From Sulfurimonas sp. (GTDB taxonomy: Bacteria > Campylobacterota > Campylobacteria > Campylobacterales > Sulfurimonadaceae): a stretch of 8,367 bases of DNA. The stretch is taken from positions 1-8,367 of the forward strand of contig JALSMC010000262.1 of the NCBI GenBank assembly GCA_026987995.1. Direction: 5' to 3'. Positions 1-7,117 of the stretch are shown here, piece after piece. Position 1 is the stretch's first letter; the number at the start of each line of letters is the position of its first letter. The translations under genes were made by a program, and so were the position numbers. The notes beneath the pieces were generated by a model. It did no database searches. It saw nothing but the letters and a program-made list of their open reading frames with translations, and was not told the DNA's origin.

Positions 1-85
1 GCACATAGTATTTAAGTTATATAACAATATGATAATAACAAAAAGTTCAGTTGGCAAGAAGATTGGCTTTAAAGATAAAAAATAA
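1..85 (+). CDS. 3' end of an unidentified upstream gene (partial)
   Basis: Only one forward frame stays open from the window edge: codons from position 2 to a TAA at 83-85, giving 27 residues with a lysine-rich end (KIGFKDKK). The other two forward frames stop within 15 bases. It lies 15 bases before the acyl carrier protein start, as expected for an upstream operon member. The fragment is too short to assign a family; in aryl-polyene-type clusters an acyltransferase or ligase could sit here, but that is a guess. A chance open frame of this length is possible. Confidence 0.45.
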   Translation, partial: HIVFKLYNNMIITKSSVGKKIGFKDKK

Positions 86-100
86 ACAAGGAGAAAGATT

Positions 101-352
101 TTGGTAACAACAGCAGATTTGAAAGTGAAACTAATAGAAGGTTTAGGGTTAGAAGATATAGAAGTAGATGAGATAGGTGATGATATGCCACTTTTTGGTG
201 ATGATGGCTTAGGACTTGATAGCGTAGATGCAATCGAGATAACACTTATAGTGGAACAAGAATTTGGCGTAAAGATAAAAGATGCAGGCGAAGAAAGCGG
301 AGTGTTTTCGACTGTAAGCACTTTAGTAACATATATCAACGAAAATAAGTAG
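101..352 (+). CDS. acyl carrier protein, aryl-polyene/flexirubin-cluster type
   Basis: Small acidic 83-residue acyl carrier protein that would carry acyl intermediates on a 4'-phosphopantetheine arm in the cytoplasm. The prosthetic-group site is Ser41 in GLGLDSVDAIEI; the rest fits the four-helix carrier fold, with the recognition helix at about 41-56 (ending EQEFGVKI) and a C-terminal helix near STVSTLVTYI. The LFGDDGLGLDSVDAIE pattern resembles carriers of aryl-polyene and xanthomonadin-like clusters more than housekeeping AcpP, which usually has DSLD. The start is TTG at 101, chosen because AAGGAGA at 88-94 sits 6 bases upstream and no ATG precedes the conserved region. The dehydratase gene follows 3 bases after the stop, so the two are probably co-translated. 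The family call is firm; the pathway is inference. Confidence 0.85.
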   Translation: MVTTADLKVKLIEGLGLEDIEVDEIGDDMPLFGDDGLGLDSVDAIEITLIVEQEFGVKIKDAGEESGVFSTVSTLVTYINENK

Positions 353-355
353 TAC

Positions 356-712
356 ATGAACGACTTCAAGATACCTCATTTGCCTCCTGTTAGGTTTGTA
401 AAAACTCTGATAAGAGCAGATAAAACAAGTGCTTTAGCAAAAATAGGTTTTGATGAGGTGCCAACTCTTGGCATGCTCATTGAAGCTGCTGCCCAAAGTT
501 CTTCAGGTATCAAAGATGCCAAAAACACTGGAAGAATGGGTTTTGTCATTACTTTAAAAAATGTAAAACTCTTAAAAGAAGTGATCTCAAAAGAGTATAC
601 TGTCCAAGTAGATTTAATTCATAAATTAGATGATTTTAAATCCCTTTCATTTAGCATACATGAAGACAAAGACCAAGTTGCAACAGGTAGTTTTTCCCTA
701 GTGCTACAATAA
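356..712 (+). CDS. hot-dog-fold 3-hydroxyacyl-ACP dehydratase-like protein (ApeI/FabZ-like)
   Basis: 118-residue protein resembling small FabZ/ApeI-type dehydratases, which remove water from 3-hydroxyacyl-ACP during chain elongation. The N-terminus IPHLPPVRFVKTLI matches the family's LPHRxPFLLVDRV opening. The central helix PTLGMLIEAAAQSSSG (36-51) matches the FabZ active-site helix, with Glu43 as the catalytic acid position and Gln47 conserved. The GHFPG loop that supplies the catalytic histidine in FabZ is not recognisable; the equivalent stretch reads roughly GFDEVPT. The protein may therefore be a divergent dehydratase, a thioesterase-like relative or a non-catalytic partner. ATG at 356 follows the carrier-protein stop by 3 bases with no separate strong ribosome site, implying translational coupling. 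It probably works on chains carried by that protein. Confidence 0.65.
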   Translation: MNDFKIPHLPPVRFVKTLIRADKTSALAKIGFDEVPTLGMLIEAAAQSSSGIKDAKNTGRMGFVITLKNVKLLKEVISKEYTVQVDLIHKLDDFKSLSFSIHEDKDQVATGSFSLVLQ

Positions 713-892
713 ATTTTCAAAGAAAGGTAAAATCTAAGATGAGTAAACTTGTCAGTTTCTTAGTATATAACATTATAGTCTATGTCTTATATGCGATAAT
801 AGATTCTGTGTTTAGCTTTTTTGATGTTTATAGTAATCCACAACTAGGAACTGATTTATTTATCATGCCAACTGATAAAGATTTGGTATATA

Positions 893-923
893 AGTACCTA
901 ACCATAAATAACCCCAACTTAAG
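893..923 (+). repeat. left terminal inverted repeat of the MITE
   Basis: Begins AAGTACCTAACC and ends CCCCAACTTAAG. It pairs with 1128-1158 at 30 of 31 positions. Pairing extends 3 more bases outward (890-892 with 1159-1161), partly because the TA duplication is self-complementary. Confidence 0.85.
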
Positions 924-1021
924 CGATAAGAGAAAAGTTTTAGTGCTAGGCAGGTTAGTGAAAGCCTAGCCTTAGCTAAGGTGAACTAATCTAACGACGC
1001 AATAGAGCTTTTCTCTTATCG
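924..1021. repeat. internal stem-loop B of the MITE
   Basis: A perfect 14-bp stem, CGATAAGAGAAAAG (924-937) with its complement at 1008-1021, directly abuts the left terminal repeat. Inside are a 7-bp hairpin GCTAGGC/GCCTAGC (945-951 and 964-970) and an overlapping 12-base palindrome CCTTAGCTAAGG (970-981), so several alternative pairings exist. Confidence 0.75.
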
Positions 1022-1030
1022 TCCGAAGGA

Positions 1031-1127
1031 AATTTAAAAGAAGGGGCTACTGCTTCGTTAAAAACTTTTGAAGCACAATAAGTGCAACTTCAAGTTTTTG
1101 CCTCACATTAGCCCCTTCTTTTAAATT
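1031..1127. repeat. internal stem-loop C of the MITE
   Basis: A 22-bp stem with one mismatch joins 1031-1052 to 1106-1127 and abuts the right terminal repeat. Its loop holds a second hairpin built from AAAAACTT (1060-1067) with AAGTTTTT (1092-1099), GAAG (1070-1073) with CTTC (1088-1091), and CAC (1074-1076) with GTG (1082-1084), with small bulges. The arm is more than 90 bases long. Confidence 0.75.
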
Positions 1128-1158
1128 CTTAAGTTGGGGTTATTTATGGTTAAGTACT
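1128..1158 (-). repeat. right terminal inverted repeat of the MITE
   Basis: Read on the minus strand it begins AAGTACTTAACC and ends CCCCAACTTAAG, matching the left repeat except at 1153. It is followed by TA at 1159-1160 and then the resumed host gene. Confidence 0.85.
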
Positions 1159-1259
1159 TATCATCATCAATGTTGTTATTTCCACTCTATTGGGCTACAT
1201 ATTATTAAAAAAAATCAAATATTAAGTTCCTAACTCTCTACGCATTCACTAAATAAACA

Positions 1260-1292
1260 ATATAGCTTGCATCACAAGATGACAAGCTATGT
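1260..1292 (-). terminator. hairpin terminator of the leftward norF end
   Basis: ATAGCTTG (1262-1269) pairs with CAAGCTAT (1283-1290), extended by a T-G and an A-T pair, around a 13-base loop. Read leftward the stem is followed by a T-rich run (ATTGTTTATTTAG). The stem overlaps the norF stop codon at 1287-1289. The long loop makes it only moderately convincing. The rest of the 1226-1286 gap shows nothing else. Confidence 0.5.
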
Positions 1293-1520
1293 ATAATACG
1301 CTACACCAACAAGAGACAACACAAATACCAACCAAACAATAGGTATGATTCTGTACTTAAATTGAACTTCTTTTAAGCCCATAAAATACTCAGCAACAAG
1401 TCCACCTTTTATAAAAGTTGTCACCAATAAAACAGCAATTATGGTTGAGTTAATAAGCCCAAACCAACCAGAAATAAATGCAAATAGTGTTAAAATAACT
1501 AAAATAATATATATTTTCAT
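1287..1520 (-). CDS. norF: NorF-like small membrane protein (cytochrome c oxidase subunit IV-like family)
   Basis: 77-residue integral membrane protein with three predicted helices: about 3-20, 24-45 and 56-75. The central IKGGLVAEYFMGLKEVQFKYR matches the KG-LV-xxFM-L signature of prokaryotic subunit IV/NorF-type proteins, which accompany NorE and improve NO reductase activity in denitrifiers without being catalytic. A longer reading from 1583 exists but would overlap norE by about 60 bases. ATG at 1520 is preferred because it lies 2 bases after the norE stop and begins the family-like MKIYIILV sequence. It is probably translated by coupling to norE. The NorF name rests mainly on the NorE neighbour and the nor locus. 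Confidence 0.7.
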   Translation of the reverse strand: MKIYIILVILTLFAFISGWFGLINSTIIAVLLVTTFIKGGLVAEYFMGLKEVQFKYRIIPIVWLVFVLSLVGVAYYT

Positions 1521-1522
1521 AA

Positions 1523-2089
1523 TTATCTCATGATATAAACAAGTGGAAAAAGGACTATCCAAAGTAAGTCCACTAGATGCCAATAAGATGCACCAGTTTC
1601 CATACCTCTATGATCAACATCACTGTATCCACCGATTTTTGTTTTTTTATATATGTTAAACAGTATGATAAGTCCAAGGACTACATGCAAGAAGTGAAAA
1701 ATTGTAAGCATAAGATAAAACATAAAAAATGTGTTTGTACTTAGGTTTATGCCTTGCTCAAACTTTTCCGAGAGCTCCATAACCTTTATGACTATAAATA
1801 TAGAACCAACTCCCATAGCTCTAAAAAGCCAAGCAGATGAAAGTTTAGAATCATTTTTTTTGATAGCTTGAACAGCTTTTACTACAAACCAACTACTTGT
1901 TATAAGCACAAGTGTATTTATGAAACCAAATCTTTGATCGAGTAAAAGTTGAGATTCGTTAAATAAGGCAACATCTGCTCGCCTAGCAAATGCATATCCT
2001 ACAAATAGTGCTGCAAAAGTTACAAACTCAACATAAATGATAACCCAAATTCCAAAATCTCCAGGTGGTAGTTCTTTTTTTGTAATCAT
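1523..2089 (-). CDS. norE: NorE, haem-copper oxidase subunit III-like protein
   Basis: 188-residue, five-helix membrane protein of the cytochrome c oxidase subunit III family. Visible family features are PPGDFGIWVIIYVEFVTF in helix 1 (Glu21), TSSWFVVKAV (64-73) in helix 2, FHFLHVVLGLIILF (131-144) in helix 4, and METGASYWHLVDLLWIVLFP (163-182) in the last helix. Its short length and lack of a matching subunit I or II nearby favour NorE over a respiratory oxidase subunit. NorE is an accessory factor for full NO reductase activity in denitrifiers; its molecular role is unsettled. Its ATG overlaps the regulator's stop codon in an ATGA, so the two are translationally coupled. It lies back-to-back with norCBDQ, which supports the assignment. 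Confidence 0.82.
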   Translation of the reverse strand: MITKKELPPGDFGIWVIIYVEFVTFAALFVGYAFARRADVALFNESQLLLDQRFGFINTLVLITSSWFVVKAVQAIKKNDSKLSSAWLFRAMGVGSIFIVIKVMELSEKFEQGINLSTNTFFMFYLMLTIFHFLHVVLGLIILFNIYKKTKIGGYSDVDHRGMETGASYWHLVDLLWIVLFPLVYIMR

Positions 2090-2496
2090 ATTTTAAAATT
2101 ACTCCCTTTAAAATCATTTAATGTTGTATTTTCAAACATCTTTTTTATTAGTTTTTTAGGTTTTACCCATTGGTCATGAAGACCACATTTGTTGCTACCA
2201 TCACATTTTCCTATGCCAAGTAAGCAATCTTTTTGGTAAATGATGTCATTGAAATTTTGTAACACGTCCATAATAGTTATTTCGTCAGTAGGTCGAGAGA
2301 GTGTATAACCACCTTCTCTACCTCTAGTAGAGATTATAAAATTTGATTTAGTAAGTTCTGTCATGATTTTTGTTAAAAATTTATAAGGTATATCAAGAGT
2401 CTCTGAAAGTTCTTTTGCATTATGCAATTGCTGATTATTATTGGCTATATAACTTAAAATTCTTATAGCATATTTTGATGTATTATTTAGTCTCAT
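2086..2496 (-). CDS. Rrf2-family Fe-S transcriptional regulator (NsrR/IscR-like)
   Basis: 136-residue Rrf2-type regulator. The N-terminal winged helix-turn-helix opens MRLNNTSKYAIRILSYIA. The recognition region LSETLDIPYKFLTKIMTEL (30-48) and the wing STRGREGGYTLSRP (56-69) are classic for the family. The cluster-binding segment has Cys91, Cys98 and Cys104, with His107 three residues on. That CX6CX5CX2H set parallels IscR (Cys92, Cys98, Cys104, His107), while position 8 is Lys where Streptomyces NsrR uses Asp8 as a ligand. It probably senses NO through an Fe-S cluster and controls both nor units. ATG 2496 is chosen over TTG 2523 because AGGAG at 2502-2506 lies 5 bases upstream and family members begin with MRL. 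It overlaps norE by 4 bases. Confidence 0.88.
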   Translation of the reverse strand: MRLNNTSKYAIRILSYIANNNQQLHNAKELSETLDIPYKFLTKIMTELTKSNFIISTRGREGGYTLSRPTDEITIMDVLQNFNDIIYQKDCLLGIGKCDGSNKCGLHDQWVKPKKLIKKMFENTTLNDFKGSNFKI

Positions 2497-2513
2497 AACT
2501 TCTCCTAGTGCTA

Positions 2514-2522
2514 ATTGTAACA
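2514..2522 (-). promoter_or_regulatory. candidate promoter of the regulator-norE-norF unit
   Basis: Read leftward the sequence is TGT-TACAAT, an extended -10 with the hexamer at 2519-2514. The predicted start near 2507 falls at the edge of the ribosome site (2502-2506), leaving a very short leader. The expected -35 position (about 2537-2542) lies inside the dyad at 2528-2563. Assigned by eye only. Confidence 0.45.
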
Positions 2523-2527
2523 AAAGA

Positions 2528-2563
2528 AAATTTAAATACTACTAAAAGGTAGAATTAAAATTT
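2528..2563. promoter_or_regulatory. 36-bp imperfect dyad, candidate operator of the divergent nor promoters
   Basis: Two 15-base arms around a 6-base centre (TAAAAG, 2543-2548) match at 13 of 15 positions, pairing AAATTT, AAT and CTAC blocks with GTAG, ATT and AAATTT. The dyad lies between the two extended -10 elements and covers both expected -35 regions, so one bound dimer could control both directions. The adjacent Rrf2 regulator is the obvious candidate ligand. It does not obviously match the Escherichia coli NsrR site. Confidence 0.5.
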
Positions 2564-2567
2564 CTTC

Positions 2568-2576
2568 TGCTATACT
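2568..2576 (+). promoter_or_regulatory. candidate promoter of norCBDQ
   Basis: TGC-TATACT is a good extended -10, with the hexamer at 2571-2576, about 29 bases before the norC ATG. The region upstream is AT-rich without a clear -35 box, common for Campylobacterota promoters. The norC ribosome site AAGGAG is at 2593-2598. Confidence 0.6.
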
Positions 2577-2604
2577 TCTGAAAAATTTAAAGAAGGAGAG
2601 ATAA

Positions 2605-4426
<1,822 letters not shown>

Positions 4427-4436
4427 GCAAAACTTA

Positions 4437-6233
4437 ATGCTCAATTTCTACTTTGAGTTTGAGGAAAATATCGGCAAAGTTTGGGATAAATTTCTAAACA
4501 AAAAAGTAAATAAATTTCACGAAAGTGAGAGAGTTTACTTTGCCGATATCTCTAAATCTTTGATCCTTTTTTACCATCTTTTAGGTGGTGAAAAGGGCAA
4601 AGACTTGCAAGTAACAGATAAGCGTTATGTTGAACGTACAAGAACTATACTAGAAAAAATATCTTTTTTTGGTAATGAATTTTTCCTTACTTGGCAAGAT
4701 GACAAATCTATTTACCTACCTGCTTCATTTGCTTACTTTCCAAAAAAAGAACAAAATGAGATGTTATATTATTGGCTTATAGCAATGGCAACTAGAGTTG
4801 ATATAACTAGTGAAAACTTAAAAGAACAGAACTCTGAAGCAGAAGCATATTTAACGAAAAGATATAGTGGTTTTGAGTTGTTTTATACTCATGCAGCAGA
4901 TTTTTTAGTCCAGCAGTTTAAACAGTTAGAGTTTATCAAGTCTTTAGAAGATAGAAACAACGAAGATTTGATAAACGACTATCCAAACCCTATGTGGATA
5001 TATCCTCCAATACTCTCAAAAACAAGAACAAATAACTCAGAAGAAGATGATGAAGCACAAAAAAGAGAGCAAGAAAAAGATAAAGTAGATACTCTTGAGA
5101 TGAAAAAACAGACTAATCAAAATGATGAAAAAAACGAAACTGATGGTTTTTTAGCATTTCTGCCTGAGTCGTTGATGAGTATTTTTGAACAAGTCAATGT
5201 TGATAGGATGGAAGATGATAGTTTTGATGAAGATGCCTTGTATCACGCAGAAGATTTAGATGAGATAACCTTAGGTAAAAAACAGGCAAATTTATCGGCT
5301 AGAATCAAAATGGATTTAGATTTAGAGCCTGATATGACTGAGATATATCCACTTGGAAAAGGTCATCTTATAGACGAGTGGGATTATAGAAAACAAGATT
5401 ATCTTATAAACTATGTTCGAATCAAACCTCAAGTCACGCTCAATGTCGTGCCACTAGAGTTACCAAAAAGATTAAAAAAAACTGTTAAAAGAATTCAAGA
5501 CGAGTTAGATTTACTTGAACTAGATCGCATAAAAAACGATAGGCTTCCGTATGGTGATGAGATAAATATGGATACTTGGATAGAGTATAGTAGTCATAAA
5601 AACAAATCCATGCATCATCAGAATTTTTATACAACTTATGAAAAAAAGACCCGAGATATCTCCACTCTTATCCTAGCAGATGTATCACTTTCTACTGAGG
5701 GTGGAATCACTCAAGATGTAAGGATTATAGATGTTATTAGAGATGGTTTGATGGTTTTTAGTGAAGCTATGGAAAAATTGCAAGATAAATTTGCTATCTA
5801 CTCTTTCTCATCGATACAAAACAAAAAAGTTTATTTCAATATCATCAAAAACTTTAAAGACAAGTATAGTGATCTGATTCGTGGACGAATTGAAGCTATG
5901 CAACCGTATTATTATACACGGCTTGGAGCGGCTATTAGAGAGTCAGCCAAGATTTTGGAGAAGCAACAAAGTAGTACTAAACTACTTCTTATTGTAAGTG
6001 ATGGCAAACCAAATGATGAAGATAGATATGATGGTAGATATGGGATTGAAGATACCAAAAAAGCCATTGAAGAGTTGAAGAAAAAGGGTATTATCTCTTT
6101 TTGTATTACTGTTGATTTGGATGCAAAAGAGTACCTTTCGTATCTGTTTGGAAGAAATGGATTTGCCGTTGTAAGAGATGGACAAAAACTTCCAAAAGTG
6201 ATACCAGAAGTGTATATAAATTTAACAAAGTAA
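4437..6233 (+). CDS. norD: NorD, VWA-domain nitric oxide reductase activation protein
   Basis: 598-residue cytoplasmic protein with a C-terminal von Willebrand A domain (about 408-598). The metal-ion site is intact: DVSLS (Asp415, Ser417, Ser419), Thr494 in YYYTRLGAA and Asp522 in VSDGKPND. The N-terminal 190 residues are a helical NorD-type region, followed by a charged Glu/Lys/Asp-rich linker at about 199-240. NorD and the MoxR-type ATPase NorQ act together to assemble or activate NorCB, probably helping insertion of the non-haem iron; this is family knowledge. The gene starts 10 bases after norB with a weak ribosome site. It precedes norQ here, the reverse of the common norCBQD order. A 13-bp inverted repeat lies in its first 115 bases. 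Confidence 0.92.
   Translation: MLNFYFEFEENIGKVWDKFLNKKVNKFHESERVYFADISKSLILFYHLLGGEKGKDLQVTDKRYVERTRTILEKISFFGNEFFLTWQDDKSIYLPASFAYFPKKEQNEMLYYWLIAMATRVDITSENLKEQNSEAEAYLTKRYSGFELFYTHAADFLVQQFKQLEFIKSLEDRNNEDLINDYPNPMWIYPPILSKTRTNNSEEDDEAQKREQEKDKVDTLEMKKQTNQNDEKNETDGFLAFLPESLMSIFEQVNVDRMEDDSFDEDALYHAEDLDEITLGKKQANLSARIKMDLDLEPDMTEIYPLGKGHLIDEWDYRKQDYLINYVRIKPQVTLNVVPLELPKRLKKTVKRIQDELDLLELDRIKNDRLPYGDEINMDTWIEYSSHKNKSMHHQNFYTTYEKKTRDISTLILADVSLSTEGGITQDVRIIDVIRDGLMVFSEAMEKLQDKFAIYSFSSIQNKKVYFNIIKNFKDKYSDLIRGRIEAMQPYYYTRLGAAIRESAKILEKQQSSTKLLLIVSDGKPNDEDRYDGRYGIEDTKKAIEELKKKGIISFCITVDLDAKEYLSYLFGRNGFAVVRDGQKLPKVIPEVYINLTK
4468..4549 (+). repeat. 13-bp inverted repeat with inner GAAA-loop hairpin at the norD 5' end
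   Basis: ATATCGGCAAAGT (4468-4480) pairs perfectly with 4537-4549. Inside the 56-base loop, TCAC (4517-4520) and GTGA (4525-4528) close a GAAA tetraloop. The structure is entirely coding, about 30 bases after the norD start. An effect on mRNA stability or norB/norD expression balance is possible but unproven. Confidence 0.4.
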
Positions 6234-6257
6234 AAATAATCAGAGTGGGACTGGCTG

Positions 6258-6274
6258 CTTTTACAAAGTAAAAG
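6258..6274 (+). other. short hairpin and direct repeat in the norD-norQ gap
   Basis: CTTTTAC (6258-6264) and GTAAAAG (6268-6274) form a 7-bp stem with an AAA loop in the 70-base gap. The 11-mer ACAAAGTAAAA at 6263-6273 also occurs at 6225-6235, spanning the norD stop, so the gap may contain a partial duplication. There is no T run after the stem, so it does not look like a terminator; an mRNA processing or stability element is possible. Confidence 0.3.
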
Positions 6275-6303
6275 ATGCCTATACCCAACAACAAAGGATA
6301 GAT

Positions 6304-7080
6304 ATGACATATTATAAAGCACAAAAAAATGAAGTAGAACTATTTGACGCAGCCGCAAGTATGAATTTACCAGTTCTCATCAAAGGGCCAACTGGTTGTG
6401 GAAAAACAAGATTTATAGAATTTATGGGCGAAAGATTAAACAGAAAAGTCTATACAGTAGTCTGTCACGATGATTTAAGTGCAGCAGATTTGGTAGGACG
6501 TCATCTGATAGACGAAAACGGAACTTATTGGCAAGATGGACCACTTACAAAAGCAGTAAGAGATGGCGGTATTTGTTATCTCGATGAGATAATAGAGGCT
6601 AGAAAAGATACAACAGTTGTCCTGCACTCACTTGCAGATTATCGCAGAGTTTTGCCGATAGACAGAACAGGAGAAGTCATAGAAGCTCATCCTGATTTTA
6701 TGTTAGTAGTTTCATATAATCCTGGTTATCAAAATGTACTAAAAGGCATGAAACCAAGTACAAAACAGCGTTTTTTATCTCTTAGTTTTGATTATCCGAA
6801 ACCTGAAACAGAGATAGAAGTAGTCATAAAAGAGAGTGGAGTTGATGAAGAAACAGCAAAAAAACTTGTAGCTATTGCAGGAGAAATTAGACAGCTAAGT
6901 GATACCGACATTCAAGAAGCAGTATCAACAAGACTTTTAATATACGCAGCAAAGCTAATAGTAAAAGGTTTTGATCCTTATGATGCTTGTATGCACTCTA
7001 TTGTTGAGTCTTTGAGTGATGAAGAAGAAGTTTTAGAAGTTTTAGAAAAGCTGATAGGTTTGTACTTTATACAAAAATAA
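6304..7080 (+). CDS. norQ: NorQ, MoxR-family AAA+ ATPase
   Basis: 258-residue cytoplasmic AAA+ ATPase that partners NorD to mature nitric oxide reductase. Walker A is GPTGCGKT (28-35), Walker B is ICYLDE (90-95), sensor 1 is Asn139 in VVSYNPGYQ, the likely arginine finger is Arg156 in STKQRF, and the sensor 2 region is STRLLIYAAKL (208-218) with Arg210. DLVGRHLIDENGTYWQDGPLTKA and the overall length are characteristic of NorQ/CbbQ-type members, which form hexameric rings and drive remodelling of a metalloenzyme through a VWA partner. AAAGGA at 6293-6298 lies 5 bases before the ATG. It is the last gene of the unit, ending at the strong hairpin at 7080-7111. No key residue is missing. Confidence 0.94.
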   Translation: MTYYKAQKNEVELFDAAASMNLPVLIKGPTGCGKTRFIEFMGERLNRKVYTVVCHDDLSAADLVGRHLIDENGTYWQDGPLTKAVRDGGICYLDEIIEARKDTTVVLHSLADYRRVLPIDRTGEVIEAHPDFMLVVSYNPGYQNVLKGMKPSTKQRFLSLSFDYPKPETEIEVVIKESGVDEETAKKLVAIAGEIRQLSDTDIQEAVSTRLLIYAAKLIVKGFDPYDACMHSIVESLSDEEEVLEVLEKLIGLYFIQK

Positions 7081-7111
7081 TCTCTACATGTAAGGTCTTA
7101 CATGTAGAGAT
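7080..7111. terminator. strong bidirectional hairpin terminator between norQ and the lipoprotein gene
   Basis: ATCTCTACATGTAAG (7080-7094) and its perfect complement (7097-7111) form a 14-15 bp stem with a tiny loop. It is followed rightward by AGTTTGTTATCTT and, read leftward, by a T-rich stretch (TATTTTTGTATAAAG). It lies between convergent stop codons, 6 bases before the lipoprotein stop, so it can serve both genes. Confidence 0.85.
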
Positions 7112-7117
7112 AGTTTG

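Larger units (their letters stand above)
893..1158. mobile_element. 266-bp TA-flanked MITE with 31-bp terminal inverted repeats
   Basis: The left end 893-923 and right end 1128-1158 are inverted copies over 31 bp with one mismatch (898 against 1153). TA dinucleotides abut both ends (891-892 and 1159-1160), the target duplication expected of IS630/Tc1-mariner transposases. There is no internal coding region. Almost all the interior is taken up by two further stem-loops, with arms 924-937/1008-1021 and 1031-1052/1106-1127, leaving only a 9-base linker (TCCGAAGGA, 1022-1030). Removing the element with one TA restores the host reading frame, which strongly supports insertion. It would need a transposase supplied in trans. 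The parent family is inferred from the TA duplication alone, since no transposase is present. Confidence 0.75.
739..1225 (+). pseudogene. small two-helix membrane protein gene, interrupted by a TA-flanked MITE
   Basis: The gene starts at ATG 739 (AAAGG at 723-727), 26 bases after the dehydratase. It encodes a first membrane helix (about residues 5-28), then a polar stretch with NPQLGTD and MPTDKDLVY. After codon 51 the frame enters the element at 893-1158; as it stands it ends at a TAG at 967-969 with 25 element-derived residues (76 in all). If 893-1158 plus one TA copy is removed, the junction reads GTA TAT ATC ATC ATC and continues in frame to TAA 1223-1225. This adds 21 residues (IIINVVIS, then LLGYILLKKIKY), a convincing second helix with a lysine-rich tail, making 72 residues. 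The family is not recognised. Its place in the operon suggests a membrane accessory of the acyl-carrier pathway. The truncated product has lost helix 2 and is probably inactive. Confidence 0.7.

Noticed and set aside
739..969. Intact 76-residue protein
   Set aside because: Its last 25 codons lie inside the inverted-repeat element and show no protein-like pattern, so it is treated as a truncated gene.
893..1158. CRISPR array, integron attC site or riboswitch
   Set aside because: There are no regularly spaced direct repeats, no attC R/L boxes or integrase, and no riboswitch consensus that I recognise. TA-flanked terminal inverted repeats explain it better.
1146..1208. Frame after the element reading SSSMLLFPLYWATYY, in line with excision at the 7-bp repeat TAAGTAC (891-897 and 1151-1157)
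   Set aside because: This junction also stays open, but it places the duplication inside the inverted repeats and gives a shorter, less natural end. The TA junction respects the repeat boundaries and yields a proper helix with a lysine tail.
1521..1583. N-terminal extension of the norF-like gene from 1583
   Set aside because: It overlaps the end of norE, whose C-terminal residues are family-conserved, and the extension is not membrane-protein-like.
5912..6358. Overlapping minus-strand open frames at the norD end and norQ start
   Set aside because: They lie antisense to the conserved VWA and AAA+ genes, have no recognisable family, and overlap each other in different frames.
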